Of a stretch of 64,000 nt of DNA, positions 25,501 through 35,046 are shown one piece after another. A model generated the notes under the pieces. That model was not told the DNA's origin, searched no databases, and saw nothing but the letters and a program-made list of their open reading frames with translations. The DNA is taken from positions 186,001 through 250,000 of the forward strand of contig JAGTXK010000196.1 of assembly GCA_019096195.1 (NCBI GenBank). The letters run 5' to 3'. This DNA comes from Boletus sp. NGJ. Its lineage: Eukaryota > Basidiomycota > Agaricomycetes > Boletales > Boletaceae. The translations under genes and the position numbers were made by a program. The stretch's first letter is position 1, and each line of letters starts with the position of its first letter.

Positions 25501-27218
25501 TTCTCCTTTCTGCTCTCCCGCCTGATGTTTCGAAGTCTCCGCGAGCCCCGGTGCCGCCAGTATCAACTTTTATGGTGTTCTTGTCCTCGGAATTGCGGTA
25601 GTGGACGGTCTAGTCATGGGTTTCAAATATTTCCTCATGGAAACATCGGCCATTCGCTGGGTCACCCGTTTGCGTAACACTGCCTACTCCCGCGTGCTCG
25701 CGCAGGATAAAGTATGGTTCGACTCTCCTGCACATTCCCCTGCCGCGGTTGCACAAGTTCTTATCAAAGATGCCGATGACGCGCGGACGCTTATGTCAGT
25801 CGTTATGGGCCAGTTCTTGGTCGTTGTAGCAATGATGGGTGTAGGAGTGGTTTGGGCTATGGTGTGGGGATGGCAGTTGACCCTCGTCGGGATCGCTATC
25901 GGTCCAGTTTTCGTTGGCGTCATGGCCGTCCAAGCGGGGTGGGTTGCGAAATGTGAGGTTAGGAACAAACGCGCTCGCGAGGAGGTTGCGAGGGTCTACT
26001 ATGAGGTATGTTCATGATGTAGTTCTCAATGTCGATGTCGATTGTTCCTGCAACTCACTCATTTTTTTTTCATTACGATAGACAATCCTCAATGTTCGTA
26101 GCATCCGTGCCATGTCCCTGGAGCCAGTTCTGCAATCCCAATTCGACAAAGCTACCTCCGTCTGTCTTTCCACTGGTATCCGTGGCGCGTTCGTCGAAGG
26201 ATGTACGTATGGCGTCGCTTCCGCTCTTATCTACCTCGCAGAAGCGCTCCTGTTCTACGTCGGCGCGGTTCTCGTCGCCAATGGCACCTACACCTATCTC
26301 CGGATGGTCCAAGTGCTCAATCTCGTCGTTTTCACGGTCACGATTGGCAGCCAGCTCATGGCGTTCACTCAAAAGATTGCCAAGAGTGTTCAAGCGACTA
26401 CGGATCTCTTCCAGTTCGTGAACCTGTCCACTGACGGGACGAGCGAATCCCAAGGTATACTCCGCCCACAGATTACCGGCGACCTCGTACTACAGAACGT
26501 GTCCTTCGCGTACCCAACAAATCCCGATACGGCTGTGTTGAAGAACCTCTCGATGAAGGTCACAGAGGGCGAGTGCGTCGCGCTTGTCGGTGCCTCTGGA
26601 TGCGGCAAATCGACGGTGTCGGCTCTGCTGCAAAGGCTGTATGAGCCTACCTCGGGAACGATCACTGTCGGTGCACACGAACTTCGATGGACGGACGTCC
26701 ACCATCTACGCAACCACGTCGCCGTCGTGAACCAAACTCCCAACCTCTTCGACGGTACGATTCGGGAGAACATCGCCTACGGCCACATCGGAGAACTCAC
26801 AGACGACGACGTCATGCGCGCTGCACGGGCTGCGAACGTACATGAATTCGTGGTGTCGCTCCCGCAGGGGTACGATACCCTCGTGGGCGAAAACGCCGCG
26901 CTCATTTCGGGCGGGCAAGCGCAGCGTCTCCAAATCGCTCGTGCCCTCGCACGTCCCTCAAAGATCCTCATTCTCGACGAATGCACCTCAGCGCTCGACG
27001 GTACGAATCAGGCGGCGGTGATCGAGACTCTTCGGGGTGCCAAGGTTGGACGGACGACGGTGATGGTGACGCACAAAGTAGAGGTGATGCGGATGTGTGA
27101 CCGGGTAGTGGTCATCGAGGATGGGAGGGTGGTGGAGGAGGGGCGGTATGAGGAACTCGTGGAGCGCAAGGGGCCGTTTGCCAAGCTCGCGAGTGGGGGT
27201 GAATGGCTTGGTGAATGA
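22588..27218 (+). CDS. full-size ABCB transporter, Ste6-like
   Basis: A TMD-NBD-TMD-NBD exporter of about 1,450 residues. In fungi this group exports the farnesylated mating pheromone; the a-factor exporter call rests on overall resemblance, other ABCB substrates remain possible. Start MNNHDPPNPELELSVRT. TMD1 begins at TPRRKLVLLIPAIASSV. NBD1 has Walker A GPSGCGKST, Q-loop VTQ, signature LSGGM, Walker B VLILDES split by an intron (about 24464-24522), and switch ITHD. A linker of about 220 residues rich in Ser/Pro and basic residues precedes TMD2 (HLLVIGLVACLLSGAMTPIF). NBD2 has GASGCGKST, ISGGQ, ILILDEC and VTHK. Introns lie near 23201-23250, 24464-24522 and 26006-26082. In TMD2 a TTT at 25528-25530 carries one extra base: dropping it gives FEVSASPGAASINFYGVLVL and restores the frame to the 25601 block. 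Confidence 0.85.
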
Positions 27219-28147
27219 GCATCCATGAACAAAGGTCTTCCCTGCTTTTTATTTTATCATGTTCGATGCATTTTTCCTTCCACTCTTTTTTCCCTTTTGA
27301 CTCTGGATTTTGGTTCTCTTCATCTCACGGAACGCTCACGCATCATGAATCTTTTTTGTCCCTCCATTTCATTTTCTTTGGATGAGATAAACGAGCGGGA
27401 CGCCAAAGAATGGGCTCGTTACAACTACTTTCGACCATTCACCCTATTCCTTTCTTTCTGCACCCCGACTTCGTTCTTGATTCCACCATCGACTCATCCA
27501 CTACGCATTTTCTGTAGTACTACTCACGCTCATTTCATTCTTTTTAGAATGTACACATTAAAACATGTAAAATCGTCACGAATTGGAAATTAACGGCGTC
27601 GTTCACCATTTTTTTGTTGGGTTTAAAGATTGTTTATACGAAGCTAATTGTGCGCAGTGTCAACGGGCAATTGTACCATTGCCACCACTCGAGCACTCAC
27701 CAGTGTCACCACATCTCGGGTACAACGAAGTTCTTACATACCCCTTACATACCCCTTACATACTGTGTAATTGGTGTATTTTGTATAAGAGAATATAAAC
27801 CCTTTCAAAGGGTAGGTGTCTGCTCTGTCACATAATGAGGCACGAGTGAAGCGACAGAGCCTGGTCTTTGGCCGAGCGGCGGGATGTGGTAGTCTGGTGA
27901 CCAGACCAGTCTATGAGGCAGGCCGTCGATAGACGGTCTGGTAAAATTCGTTGGGGCGTAAGGGGAACAGATTGTGGATGGATCAGGGGCACCTGAGTAT
28001 TGACCAATGCAAAAAACGCGAGATTATTGACCATGACAATGAAAATGATTTGAAATGAAAATGAAAATAATCTTATTGTGTATGATCATCGACGCGACTT
28101 TGACTTTGATCTCTCATGAACATCCACTCCTTTCATTGATCATGAAA
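27219..28147. other. intergenic, with small direct and inverted repeats
   Basis: No gene. The first 350 bases are T/C-rich, as expected for the ABC transporter 3' region. A short tandem of 'ccccttacata' stands at about 27738-27765. A hairpin GTCTGG-TGA-CCAGAC is at 27892-27906, next to a second stem cgtc-gata-gacg near 27926. These could mark the edge of an unidentified short repeat. Confidence 0.5.
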
Positions 28148-28440
28148 TGGATGCTACCTCTGTTATGCAGGCTGTCCTCAACTACACCTTAGATGAACTA
28201 CAGCAGCACGCACTCCAAGACATTGACAGCCAGCTTCCCAATGATTACATCACAACAATCTCAAATAAGATGCTCTCTGAGCATGCCTAATCATTCACCA
28301 TCTGACATCATGCACCATGTTTTTCAGCTCCAGGCCTCCCTTGCTATCCTCAATAGAATAGATACCATAGTCACTGCTGGCAGCAGCAGCAGAAAGACAC
28401 TGTATCAATTAATTCCCATGTTACTTTGACCAAATACTCT
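28148..28440 (+). pseudogene. fragment resembling the N-terminal part of a RecQ/DEAD-type helicase
   Basis: Starts MDATSVMQAVLNYTLDELQQ and continues QLPNDYITTISNKMLSEHA to an in-frame stop. A second block in a different frame reads FQLQASLAILNRIDTIVTAG, SSSRKTLYQLIPMLL. This matches the pattern (phenylalanine-glutamine Q-motif, then IVTAGTGSGKT Walker A, then LCQLIPMLL) of the multicopy RecQ-like helicases of basidiomycete genomes, which often lie in subtelomeres. Here the Walker A is AGSSSRKT, so the glycine-lysine pair is lost, and everything after about 90 residues is missing. It therefore cannot be a working helicase. It directly abuts the low-complexity palindrome to its right. Identification is from memory of the family motif, not a search. 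Confidence 0.5.
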
Positions 28441-28705
28441 TTCATCAGTAAAAACAGAACTAACTGTCCCAGTGCTGGACAGTACTGGACAGTAACATAG
28501 TGCTCATAGTGAGGGTCCAACTGGATAGTGGTTTGATAGTACTATGACAGTGTCTCATACTCTGTTCATAGTATGGCCATAGTCTGTCATAGTATTCTCA
28601 TAGTGTCTTATAGTATTCTCATAGTACTTTCATAGTGGTCATAGTATTCTCATAGTATCTCATAGTGTCTCATAGTATCTCATAGTACTTCCATAAGGGC
28701 TTAGC

Positions 28706-28743
28706 AATCCTAATCCTAATCCTAATCCTAATCCTAATCCAAT
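28706..28743 (-). repeat. telomere-like hexamer array (AATCCT)6
   Basis: Six perfect AATCCT units on the plus strand, i.e. AGGATT on the other. It differs from the canonical fungal telomere unit TTAGGG at one base. It is the left inner array of the palindrome. Confidence 0.9.
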
Positions 28744-29260
28744 TTCAAGCCAATTCTAATTTCAAATTCAATCAAATATTAGTTCTATTAATTCTAATTC
28801 TAATTCTAATTCTAATCCCAGTCCCAATCTCAATCTTAATCCTAATGATTTACAAAGTGAAGTGTTGACTTTATGTAATGAGTAGAGAAGAATAAAATTA
28901 AGAAACAAGAGGGTATGGGAATGTTTTTGAAGTCTGGCTTGTTTATATAAGAATGGTGGCACAAACATTGGCAAACAATGTCCGCTTTTTTAACACTAGT
29001 GTGGGAAAATGGACTTGGATATTTTTTTGAGTTTAGGTCTACACTTTTGGTACACATTGTGACTACACTTTTACTACACTTTGGTGCGCATTTTTGGTAC
29101 ACTTTTGGTACACTTTGTTTGCTACACTGTACTACACTCTGCTACACTTTTGTTTGCTTTTTTTTACTACACTCTGTTTGCTACACTGTACTACACTCTT
29201 TCCTATACTTTTGTTGCTACAAGCACTTTGCTCTGACTACACATTTTGTATGCTTTTGAT

Positions 29261-29288
29261 TTAGGATTAGGATTAGGATTAGGATTAG
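29261..29288 (+). repeat. telomere-like hexamer array (TTAGGA)n
   Basis: Nearly five TTAGGA units, the reverse complement of the 28706-28743 array, forming the right inner array of the palindrome. Confidence 0.9.
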
Positions 29289-29505
29289 CTTAAAATTACT
29301 ACTATGACTATGACTACTATGAATGTGCTATGAATGCTATGATACTATGATACTACTGTATGATACTATGATACTATGAACACTATGAATATACTATGGA
29401 TACTATGAATACACTTTCAATACTATGATACTATGAACACTATGAGTTATCTATGAAACAACTATGACTACTATGAAACTACTATGGCGCTATGAGCACT
29501 ATGAT

Positions 29506-30607
29506 GAAATCCTGTATTTACTGATGAGCTTCAACAAGGACATGGTTGTAGGTCTTCAAGTTGGATTTCTACTTTTGGTCTACTCAGGCTTTCAAGCCAG
29601 GGCTCATAACCTATTGAACACAGTAGGACTCAGTCACTGTAGTAGACAGTTACTGAGGTGTGTAGCATACGAAAAAAGAACAGTATGGTCCGATGTAATT
29701 ATGTAATCAGTGTACTACCGTTTGTATCGTATAGAAATCCTACAATGTTGATAATCATACCGGATACTACATAGTACTTCATTTAACTGGAGAGTTGACA
29801 CGATGGACTGCAAAGAGGAAGACATGGCATCGTTGTTGACCTTTGGAGGCGTTGAGTGCTCAAGTGCTTGACATCTCTTGATTCATTTGACCCTGAAGTG
29901 TACGAGACATTATATATCCCCAGTGGGTTGTGTGAGCTAGACCCGGTAAGGTGAACTGTGGCAGTAGGGCGTTGGAATGGAGCCGACTGCCCCAAAAGAC
30001 GATTGTTGAGTCACTCTATCACCGATTTAACTGAAAATCATCAGGGACGAATCTGTGCGTGTTGTCGCACAAAATTGATCAAGGTGTTGGTTCAAGAGGC
30101 AGAGGAAAACGAGCAAGTAGAATGCGAGCACAACTCCCACATCTTTCTGCGGATTCGTCTACTCGGAAATGCCGCCTGCCTGCAGCAAAAAAAACCTTGC
30201 TTGACAGCTTTGAGTACGTGAGGTATCTATGACAGTTGATACCTGATCATGACGAGTTTCGATGCGCGCGAATTCTACTTGGGATTTGGACGCTAGGTAA
30301 GCCTGATCGACTCATCGAGAGGAACTCACCATTATTTCCGCAGTTATGCACACTCATTGTCCAGGTGCTCTGTACATTTAGAGTTACCGTCGAACGCGCG
30401 AAGCACGTTGCAATGATAATGAGTGGCTACACCAACTATAGAATAACGCACTTTCGATCCATACTGGTCCTAGGCGATTCACGGCTCCGACGTTATTCGA
30501 TGGCTTGGTGAACAACCATGGTCGTCTGCCTACAGGAAGATAAACCAAGGTGCGTTCAATTCTGCTTCAGCACCCAACTCGGGTGGGCAGCAGGTAGGCA
30601 GGCATAG
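29506..30607. other. no recognisable gene
   Basis: Open frames at 29464-29706 and 29958-30221 exist (the latter with CACCRTKLIKVLVQEAEEN) but match no family that I know and show no clear exon structure. The first 200 bases may belong to the repeat element on its left. Confidence 0.35.
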
Positions 30608-30921
30608 TCACAACAGCAGTGTGATTTCCTCAAAGAACCTAGCACCACGTGCTCTCAAGCTTCCGATGTCCATGGGTGTCAGCACATTCACAAACATTGG
30701 AACTGCAGTCCACTCTGCAGATCCAGGGCTGGAGGGGAGAGTCAGATGAGATCGAAGAGAGAACAAAGAAATATATCGACAGGAATGGACATTGAGAGAG
30801 GTGTAGTAAATCACAATGTGATCAGAACTCACCCTGTGACGGCTACTTCTGGGGGATACAGTAAGCCTAAATGTCGCCAAATTTTCGGAACGCCGATCGT
30901 AGTTCCTGCAAGCCATGACAT
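30608..30921 (-). CDS. small 69-residue protein, two exons, unidentified
   Basis: Start at 30919-30921, first exon to 30833, intron with GT donor and CCAG acceptor, second exon 30728-30608. The exons join in phase (89 + 121 = 210 bases) to give MSWLAGTTIGVPKIWRHLGL, LYPPEVAVTG, then PGSAEWTAVPMFVNVLTPMD and ARGARFFEEITLLL with a stop. The N-terminal part is amphipathic with Arg/Lys and aromatic residues, like small mitochondrial inner-membrane subunits, but I do not recognise it. It begins 66 bases downstream of the METTL16-like stop on the same strand. Support is the clean splice and uninterrupted frame only; too short for the usual gene-finding criteria. Confidence 0.45.
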
Positions 30922-30987
30922 TTTTTTTTTCTTTTGGAAAAGTTGGTACGACAAGGTGCCATCGCTTACGAGCATGGGGAAAGTCCT

Positions 30988-32889
30988 TTATGATCCTGAT
31001 TCCACAGCGGTGACTTTGCGATTGACATGACTAACAAAACTCTCGAGAAACCCCTCGGTTGCTCCCATCAACCCACTGATACACGAGATGAAGACCCGTC
31101 ACTTGCTGCTTCTCACCAATGGGATATGAGCCGTCCGCACAAGTAATCCGACATTGCAAAATGATGGATCCCTGGGACGTCTCTTGTGATATCAGACACG
31201 ACATTTTCTTCCTCCGCGCGGAACGAGACCAAGTGATTTCCGTCGCCATTACGAGAACTGATGGAGCCTCGGTCGAGTCGGTGCGTTCCGAATTTACATG
31301 AACGCCCTGAATCGCTCCGAGCACTTGCAGCAGTTTATTATACAGGAGCTCCAGTGACCGGACATCCGTTGTTTGTTGGTAGAGAGTCGTGCGAGAAGGC
31401 ATGATACTTTGTAATGTTGGGTTGGCAATACGCGCCAGAGACTACCATGTAACATGCGTCAAACGTAGTTCGAGAAACTGATGTATCCACGCACGTCTGG
31501 AAGGCGAAGGGTTCCGAAACTCCAGGCGATGGCCCACCGCCGAGTTTGCCCTTGAATAAATTCTGTGATAGCGTAATTATCGACCTCGTTTTCATGCGAG
31601 GTTAGCCGCGCACTACGGACAAAGGTGCAAGCCATACCTGGTGCTCACGTAAATGGTCCACTATCAAGGAAAGAGACGACCTTTTGCCGAGCATCGATGT
31701 ATACCATCTTTATCGAACATGAGTTCAAAACCATGTTGAATGCCTCGACAACAGAAAGGGTTGACCTGCACCGCAGCCTATGATGTAGACTTTCTGCGAC
31801 CATACGCAAGACAAAGGAGACTTCGCCTCCGGGTGTCACCATCTCGTGTTCAGCACCTGTGCACACCTTGAACAAAGGGTTAGCACGGGTTCTCGGGATA
31901 CTGCCGTTAAAATTACCGCGCTCGGTCCATATTCCTTTGCTTCTGTCGATTGAGCGACTTCCTCCAAGCTGGCGTAAAATGGCGGATTGCACATTGTAAA
32001 GTGAAACCTGTTGTGCAATCAGTCACGTAGACATTCGTGACTTCCTGGATAGAAGATGTACGGTACTGCAAAGGCGCCTTCTAATGTTTGCAGGATCGAC
32101 TCGCCAGCAGACATGTCCACTATGGCAATTCTGTCAGAAAGGCCGTTTCGCTCGACATTTTGCCGAGCCGACACAAGGGACTCCTTGTCGATATCTCGAA
32201 AAAGGGTGAGCCTCAGCCAGGGAGTAAAGGGTCGAGAGATGCTTACCGGTAGCAGTAAAGGACCAGTTTGGTTCCAAGCGACATGCTAACAGAGGATATA
32301 TGGCGGAGGCTCCGGTTCCACTGCTTCGTGATGAGAAGGTCAAGTTTTACCGAGCTCGTTTAAGCGCACACGTCAATCCCCCGCACGACCTCATCACCGA
32401 GAACAAACGTCTTCACGATATCTTGGACCCAGAGTACATAGTTCAACCTTGGAGACTTTGGTCGGTATCTAATGCTCCATCAGTACGAAGCAGTCTGAAA
32501 GGCGCACCGGTTCGGTACCTACAAAAGGATGTACGATCACTAATGTGTACGAGCACCTCAAGAACGATGGCTTACAGGTGGACATAATCGATTGTCGGGA
32601 AGAGTGAGACTGATGTTAAAGTGTAGGTAAAGTAACGCCTCTGTCAGCCGTCTCTTTCTCACTCAGCACACGTTGTCCTCATATCAGGGATGCATTTTCT
32701 CTGACCTTTGTGCATGGGCACTCTTAAAGTCGATGGTAGCTCCTGTATGTGTCAAGAACACGCTCCAGTCATAGTTGTGGGGTTGTTCCTGGTTTCAAAA
32801 GCGAAAACATACTATGGTCGGAGAGGTGGGTAGCTCCTTGCGAGTCCTAGAAAATCCGGTGGGCTGGCATATGCATTGCGAGGGTGCAT
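30988..32889 (-). CDS. METTL16: METTL16-like RNA N6-adenosine methyltransferase
   Basis: Transfers methyl from SAM to an adenosine of U6 snRNA in the METTL16 / S. pombe Mtl16 family. The start is at 32887-32889 (MHPRNAYASPPDFLGLARSY), matching the family N-terminus. Exon 1 ends at 32813; exon 2 gives VFLTHTGATIDFKSAHAQR; later exons give LTEALLYLHFNISLTLPDNR, RLNYVLWVQDIV, the SAM-binding GIDVGTGASAIYPLLACRL, DIDKESLVSARQNVERNGLS, the catalytic MCNPPFYASLEEV, the family loop GAEHEMVTPGGEVSFVLRMV, MLGKRSSLSLIVDHLREHQ and EFIQGQTRRWAIAWSFGTLR. A C-terminal region follows (LVMATEITWSRSARRKKM ... GLHLVYQWVDGSNRG) and ends FLESFVSHVNRKVTAVESGS with stop at 30988-30990. The end needs one G fewer in the GGGG at 31051-31054 (CCCC on the plus strand); as assembled the frame runs to an early stop. 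Confidence 0.88.
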
Positions 32890-33895
32890 CACGACACCCT
32901 TTGACTTGGATGTTGACCGCGGCTGTCGACGAGAATTGAAACTCAGGCCCTGGATAGGTCGGGGGATAATTTCATTTCAAACTATATAACCAAACGTTGA
33001 TGTAGTGCGAAAGTGAAAATACAAAGTACAAAAGGGCAGGCAAGTTGTCATACAGATTTCTGAGGGGTGGATATACAGAAAGGCAGATCAAATACGGAGA
33101 GAGGATGGTGTACAAAGCTGGTTTCCCTGATACGGTATGATGACGAATGGACAACTGTGGAATGAAAGGGACTGGAATCGAGCTATAGCAGTTGGATGAG
33201 ACGCAAACCGAGCGTGTAGCGACTGAGTTCAACGTTCAACTCTCGACATGTTCATGCCCATCACCAACACGCACGTGTCAACAAGATGATGATGTGGATG
33301 ACTTCGTCGCACAAGGTAACCGGATTGGAGGCGCGCGGACTTTGGTCCGTTGGTTTTGTTTCAAAAATGTCTCGGAGAGGTCGGTATTTATAATTATGGG
33401 GGATATAACGGAGATGTCACTTCAGCGCGAATGACAGGCAACGATGAAAGTCGAGATGCAGAGCGGAGCTGAGGGTATTTTGAGGGATTGTTGTTGAGTA
33501 TGCATGGTGAGTGAGACTAAGGGGCGAATATGGGTGATGGTGAGAAACATTGCGCGAAAGTGAACTAGGTTTACTCTACTAACCACCTGAGCTCATGACC
33601 TTGCAGTAGAAGGTGAGATGGTTGGCGTGACAGGCAACGCGCCAATGTCTTGGGTCTTTGCGACAGGTAATCTACAGGGATTGGTGAGTGCTACGTTGAG
33701 AAATGCGTAATGACATGAAGTTGGCGCCATATATGCGTCGTCAATGGTGAAAACCAGCGTTCTCGAAGTGGCAGGTGCGCATATATGGTCCTTGTAGGTG
33801 TGGGGAGAGAAATACCACCACCACCACCACCAGCTGATCAAGTATTTGACGAGCGGGGTGACCCAGAGTGAAGGGAGAATAAAGGCTGAAAGATC
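32890..33895. other. intergenic, no recognised gene
   Basis: Lies upstream of the METTL16-like gene and downstream of the universal-stress-like gene. Frames at 32972-33232 and 33192-33434 look random. A (CCA)n tract stands at 33815-33833. A further exon of the 33896 gene in its right part is possible, because a GT donor overlaps its stop. Confidence 0.35.
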
Positions 33896-34889
33896 TTACT
33901 CATTGAAATGGGTCCCTCTCTTCGGGTCTTTGAGCCTCTTTTCTCGAACCTTCCTCACATTGCTTTCTGGCCGGACGACAATGATTGGGACGGGACTGTG
34001 AGAGAGAGCATACTTGGATACAGAGCCCACCCCTGTGGAAACGGCGATCCTTGTGAATACAACCATCGAGGGAAGAAAGTGCGACTTGCCACTGAACACG
34101 CCGCCGGGTCGCCCACTACCAAAACCGAGGACACCACGCCTCTGGCCACGCATACCGACAACGACCGAATCGGGGCGATAGAGTGCGATGAGCCTATCGA
34201 GAGTTGTGGTCACACGACCGGCGATAAATTCAAGAATGATCGAAATCTTGAGAGTAATTTAATGGGGAACCACTGGTGAGAGGTGAGGAGGCATACCTTG
34301 CGTTCCGGATCATACTCGACACATTTGTCCTGGATATGCCTCATTAATTCTCTTGCTTCTTCCCGTACGAGTTCGTGATCCTTTTCTACACACGAATCAG
34401 AGCCACGTGAGCTGGTGGTAGGAATACATGCCTACCTAGCTCTTCCTGATCAACACCTCTGAATACAACGAGTTCGTCGCCATCTTGAATAAGGCACTCG
34501 AGGACCCATTCCAGGGCTTCTTTGCCGCTTTCATCGGGACTAGAGGCGCACAGAAAGACACGGGTAGAACGATTGCGTGCATAGCCCTCTGACTGGACAT
34601 GAAGGGTGAAAGAAAACATGGATGCGGCGGGGTTTTCAAACGTGTCAAATGATACTTTGGGAGTATAACCCTGCGATACGACCAGAGCGGAGGTGGTAGA
34701 TTGGGCATTCGGAGACAGCATGGGTCCGAATTGTACCGGGTAAGGCGAGACAATGGGGGAGGTTGCCAAGGACGACGTGGACGTCGTCCGTGGTGGAGCG
34801 CCAGGACGAGATCCCAGCGTTGGGGAGGAGGGGGTTCCGAGCGCGGGCGAAGACGGGCGAGACGACTGCTTCAGCGCCGAGCGTAGCAT
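33896..34889 (-). CDS. universal stress protein (UspA-fold) family protein
   Basis: Start at 34887-34889 (MLRSALKQSSRPSSPALGTP). A Ser/Pro/Thr-rich N-terminus runs to about residue 75, then the UspA fold begins at VSFDTFENPAASMFSFTLHV. The strand-helix pattern follows: RSTRVFLCASSPDESGKEAL, EWVLECLIQDGDELVVFRGV. Introns lie near 34390-34440 and 34200-34300, and the exon ELVREEARELMRHIQDKCVE lies between them. The C-terminal half has LDRLIALYRPDSVVVGMRGQ and the nucleotide-binding-type tail YALSHSPVPIIVVRPESNVR. UspA folds bind ATP or AMP in many members; here the glycine-rich GMRGQ...GFGSG block is present. The stop at 33896 overlaps a GTAAG donor, so another exon downstream cannot be ruled out. 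Diverges from the WW-domain gene across 157 bp. Confidence 0.82.
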
Positions 34890-35046
34890 CGTCACTGGGA
34901 TGTGCGTGTGGCACGTATCAGAGCGCATTGTAATGCAGAAGCAAATGCAGCAGTGAAATTGTTTTACTTTTTTATTTTCCACTTCTCTCTAATTATTTAC
35001 ACAATAAATTGTAATTAATTTCGTTCCGAGTTCCTCTTCGGCAGCC
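34890..35046. promoter_or_regulatory. compact divergent promoter
   Basis: Only 157 bp separate the start codons of the minus-strand UspA-like gene and the plus-strand WW-domain gene. The middle is strongly A/T-rich (tttacttttttattttcc, taattatttacacaataaat). This arrangement implies a shared bidirectional promoter; no factor site is asserted. Confidence 0.6.

Larger units (their letters stand above)
28485..29505. repeat. nested low-complexity palindrome of about 1 kb
   Basis: Outer left arm 28485-28700 is built of TCATAGT-type units (catagtattctcatagt and variants). The outer right arm 29296-29505 is built of the reverse complement, ACTATGA-type units. Inside them an AATCCT array (28706-28743, six units) faces a TTAGGA array (29261-29288, about 4.7 units). 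The middle (28744-29260) has AATTCT units on the left and TACACTTT-rich tandem repeats on the right with a near 50 bp duplication around 29110-29210. No open frame of substance. The inverted symmetry of both arrays argues against chance microsatellites. Confidence 0.85.

Noticed and set aside
28706-29288. True telomere at this position
   Set aside because: The unit is TTAGGA rather than TTAGGG, only five or six units long, in both orientations, and flanked by ordinary genes on both sides.
28485-29505. CRISPR-like array
   Set aside because: Eukaryotic context, no spacer-repeat regularity, and units are degenerate 7-mers rather than 25-40 bp direct repeats.
33815-33833. (CCA)n tract as a His/Pro-coding repeat
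   Set aside because: No gene frame supports it; a simple microsatellite.
34701-34956. Arg/Gly-rich plus-strand frames
   Set aside because: Antisense of the Ser/Pro-rich N-terminus of the UspA-like gene.
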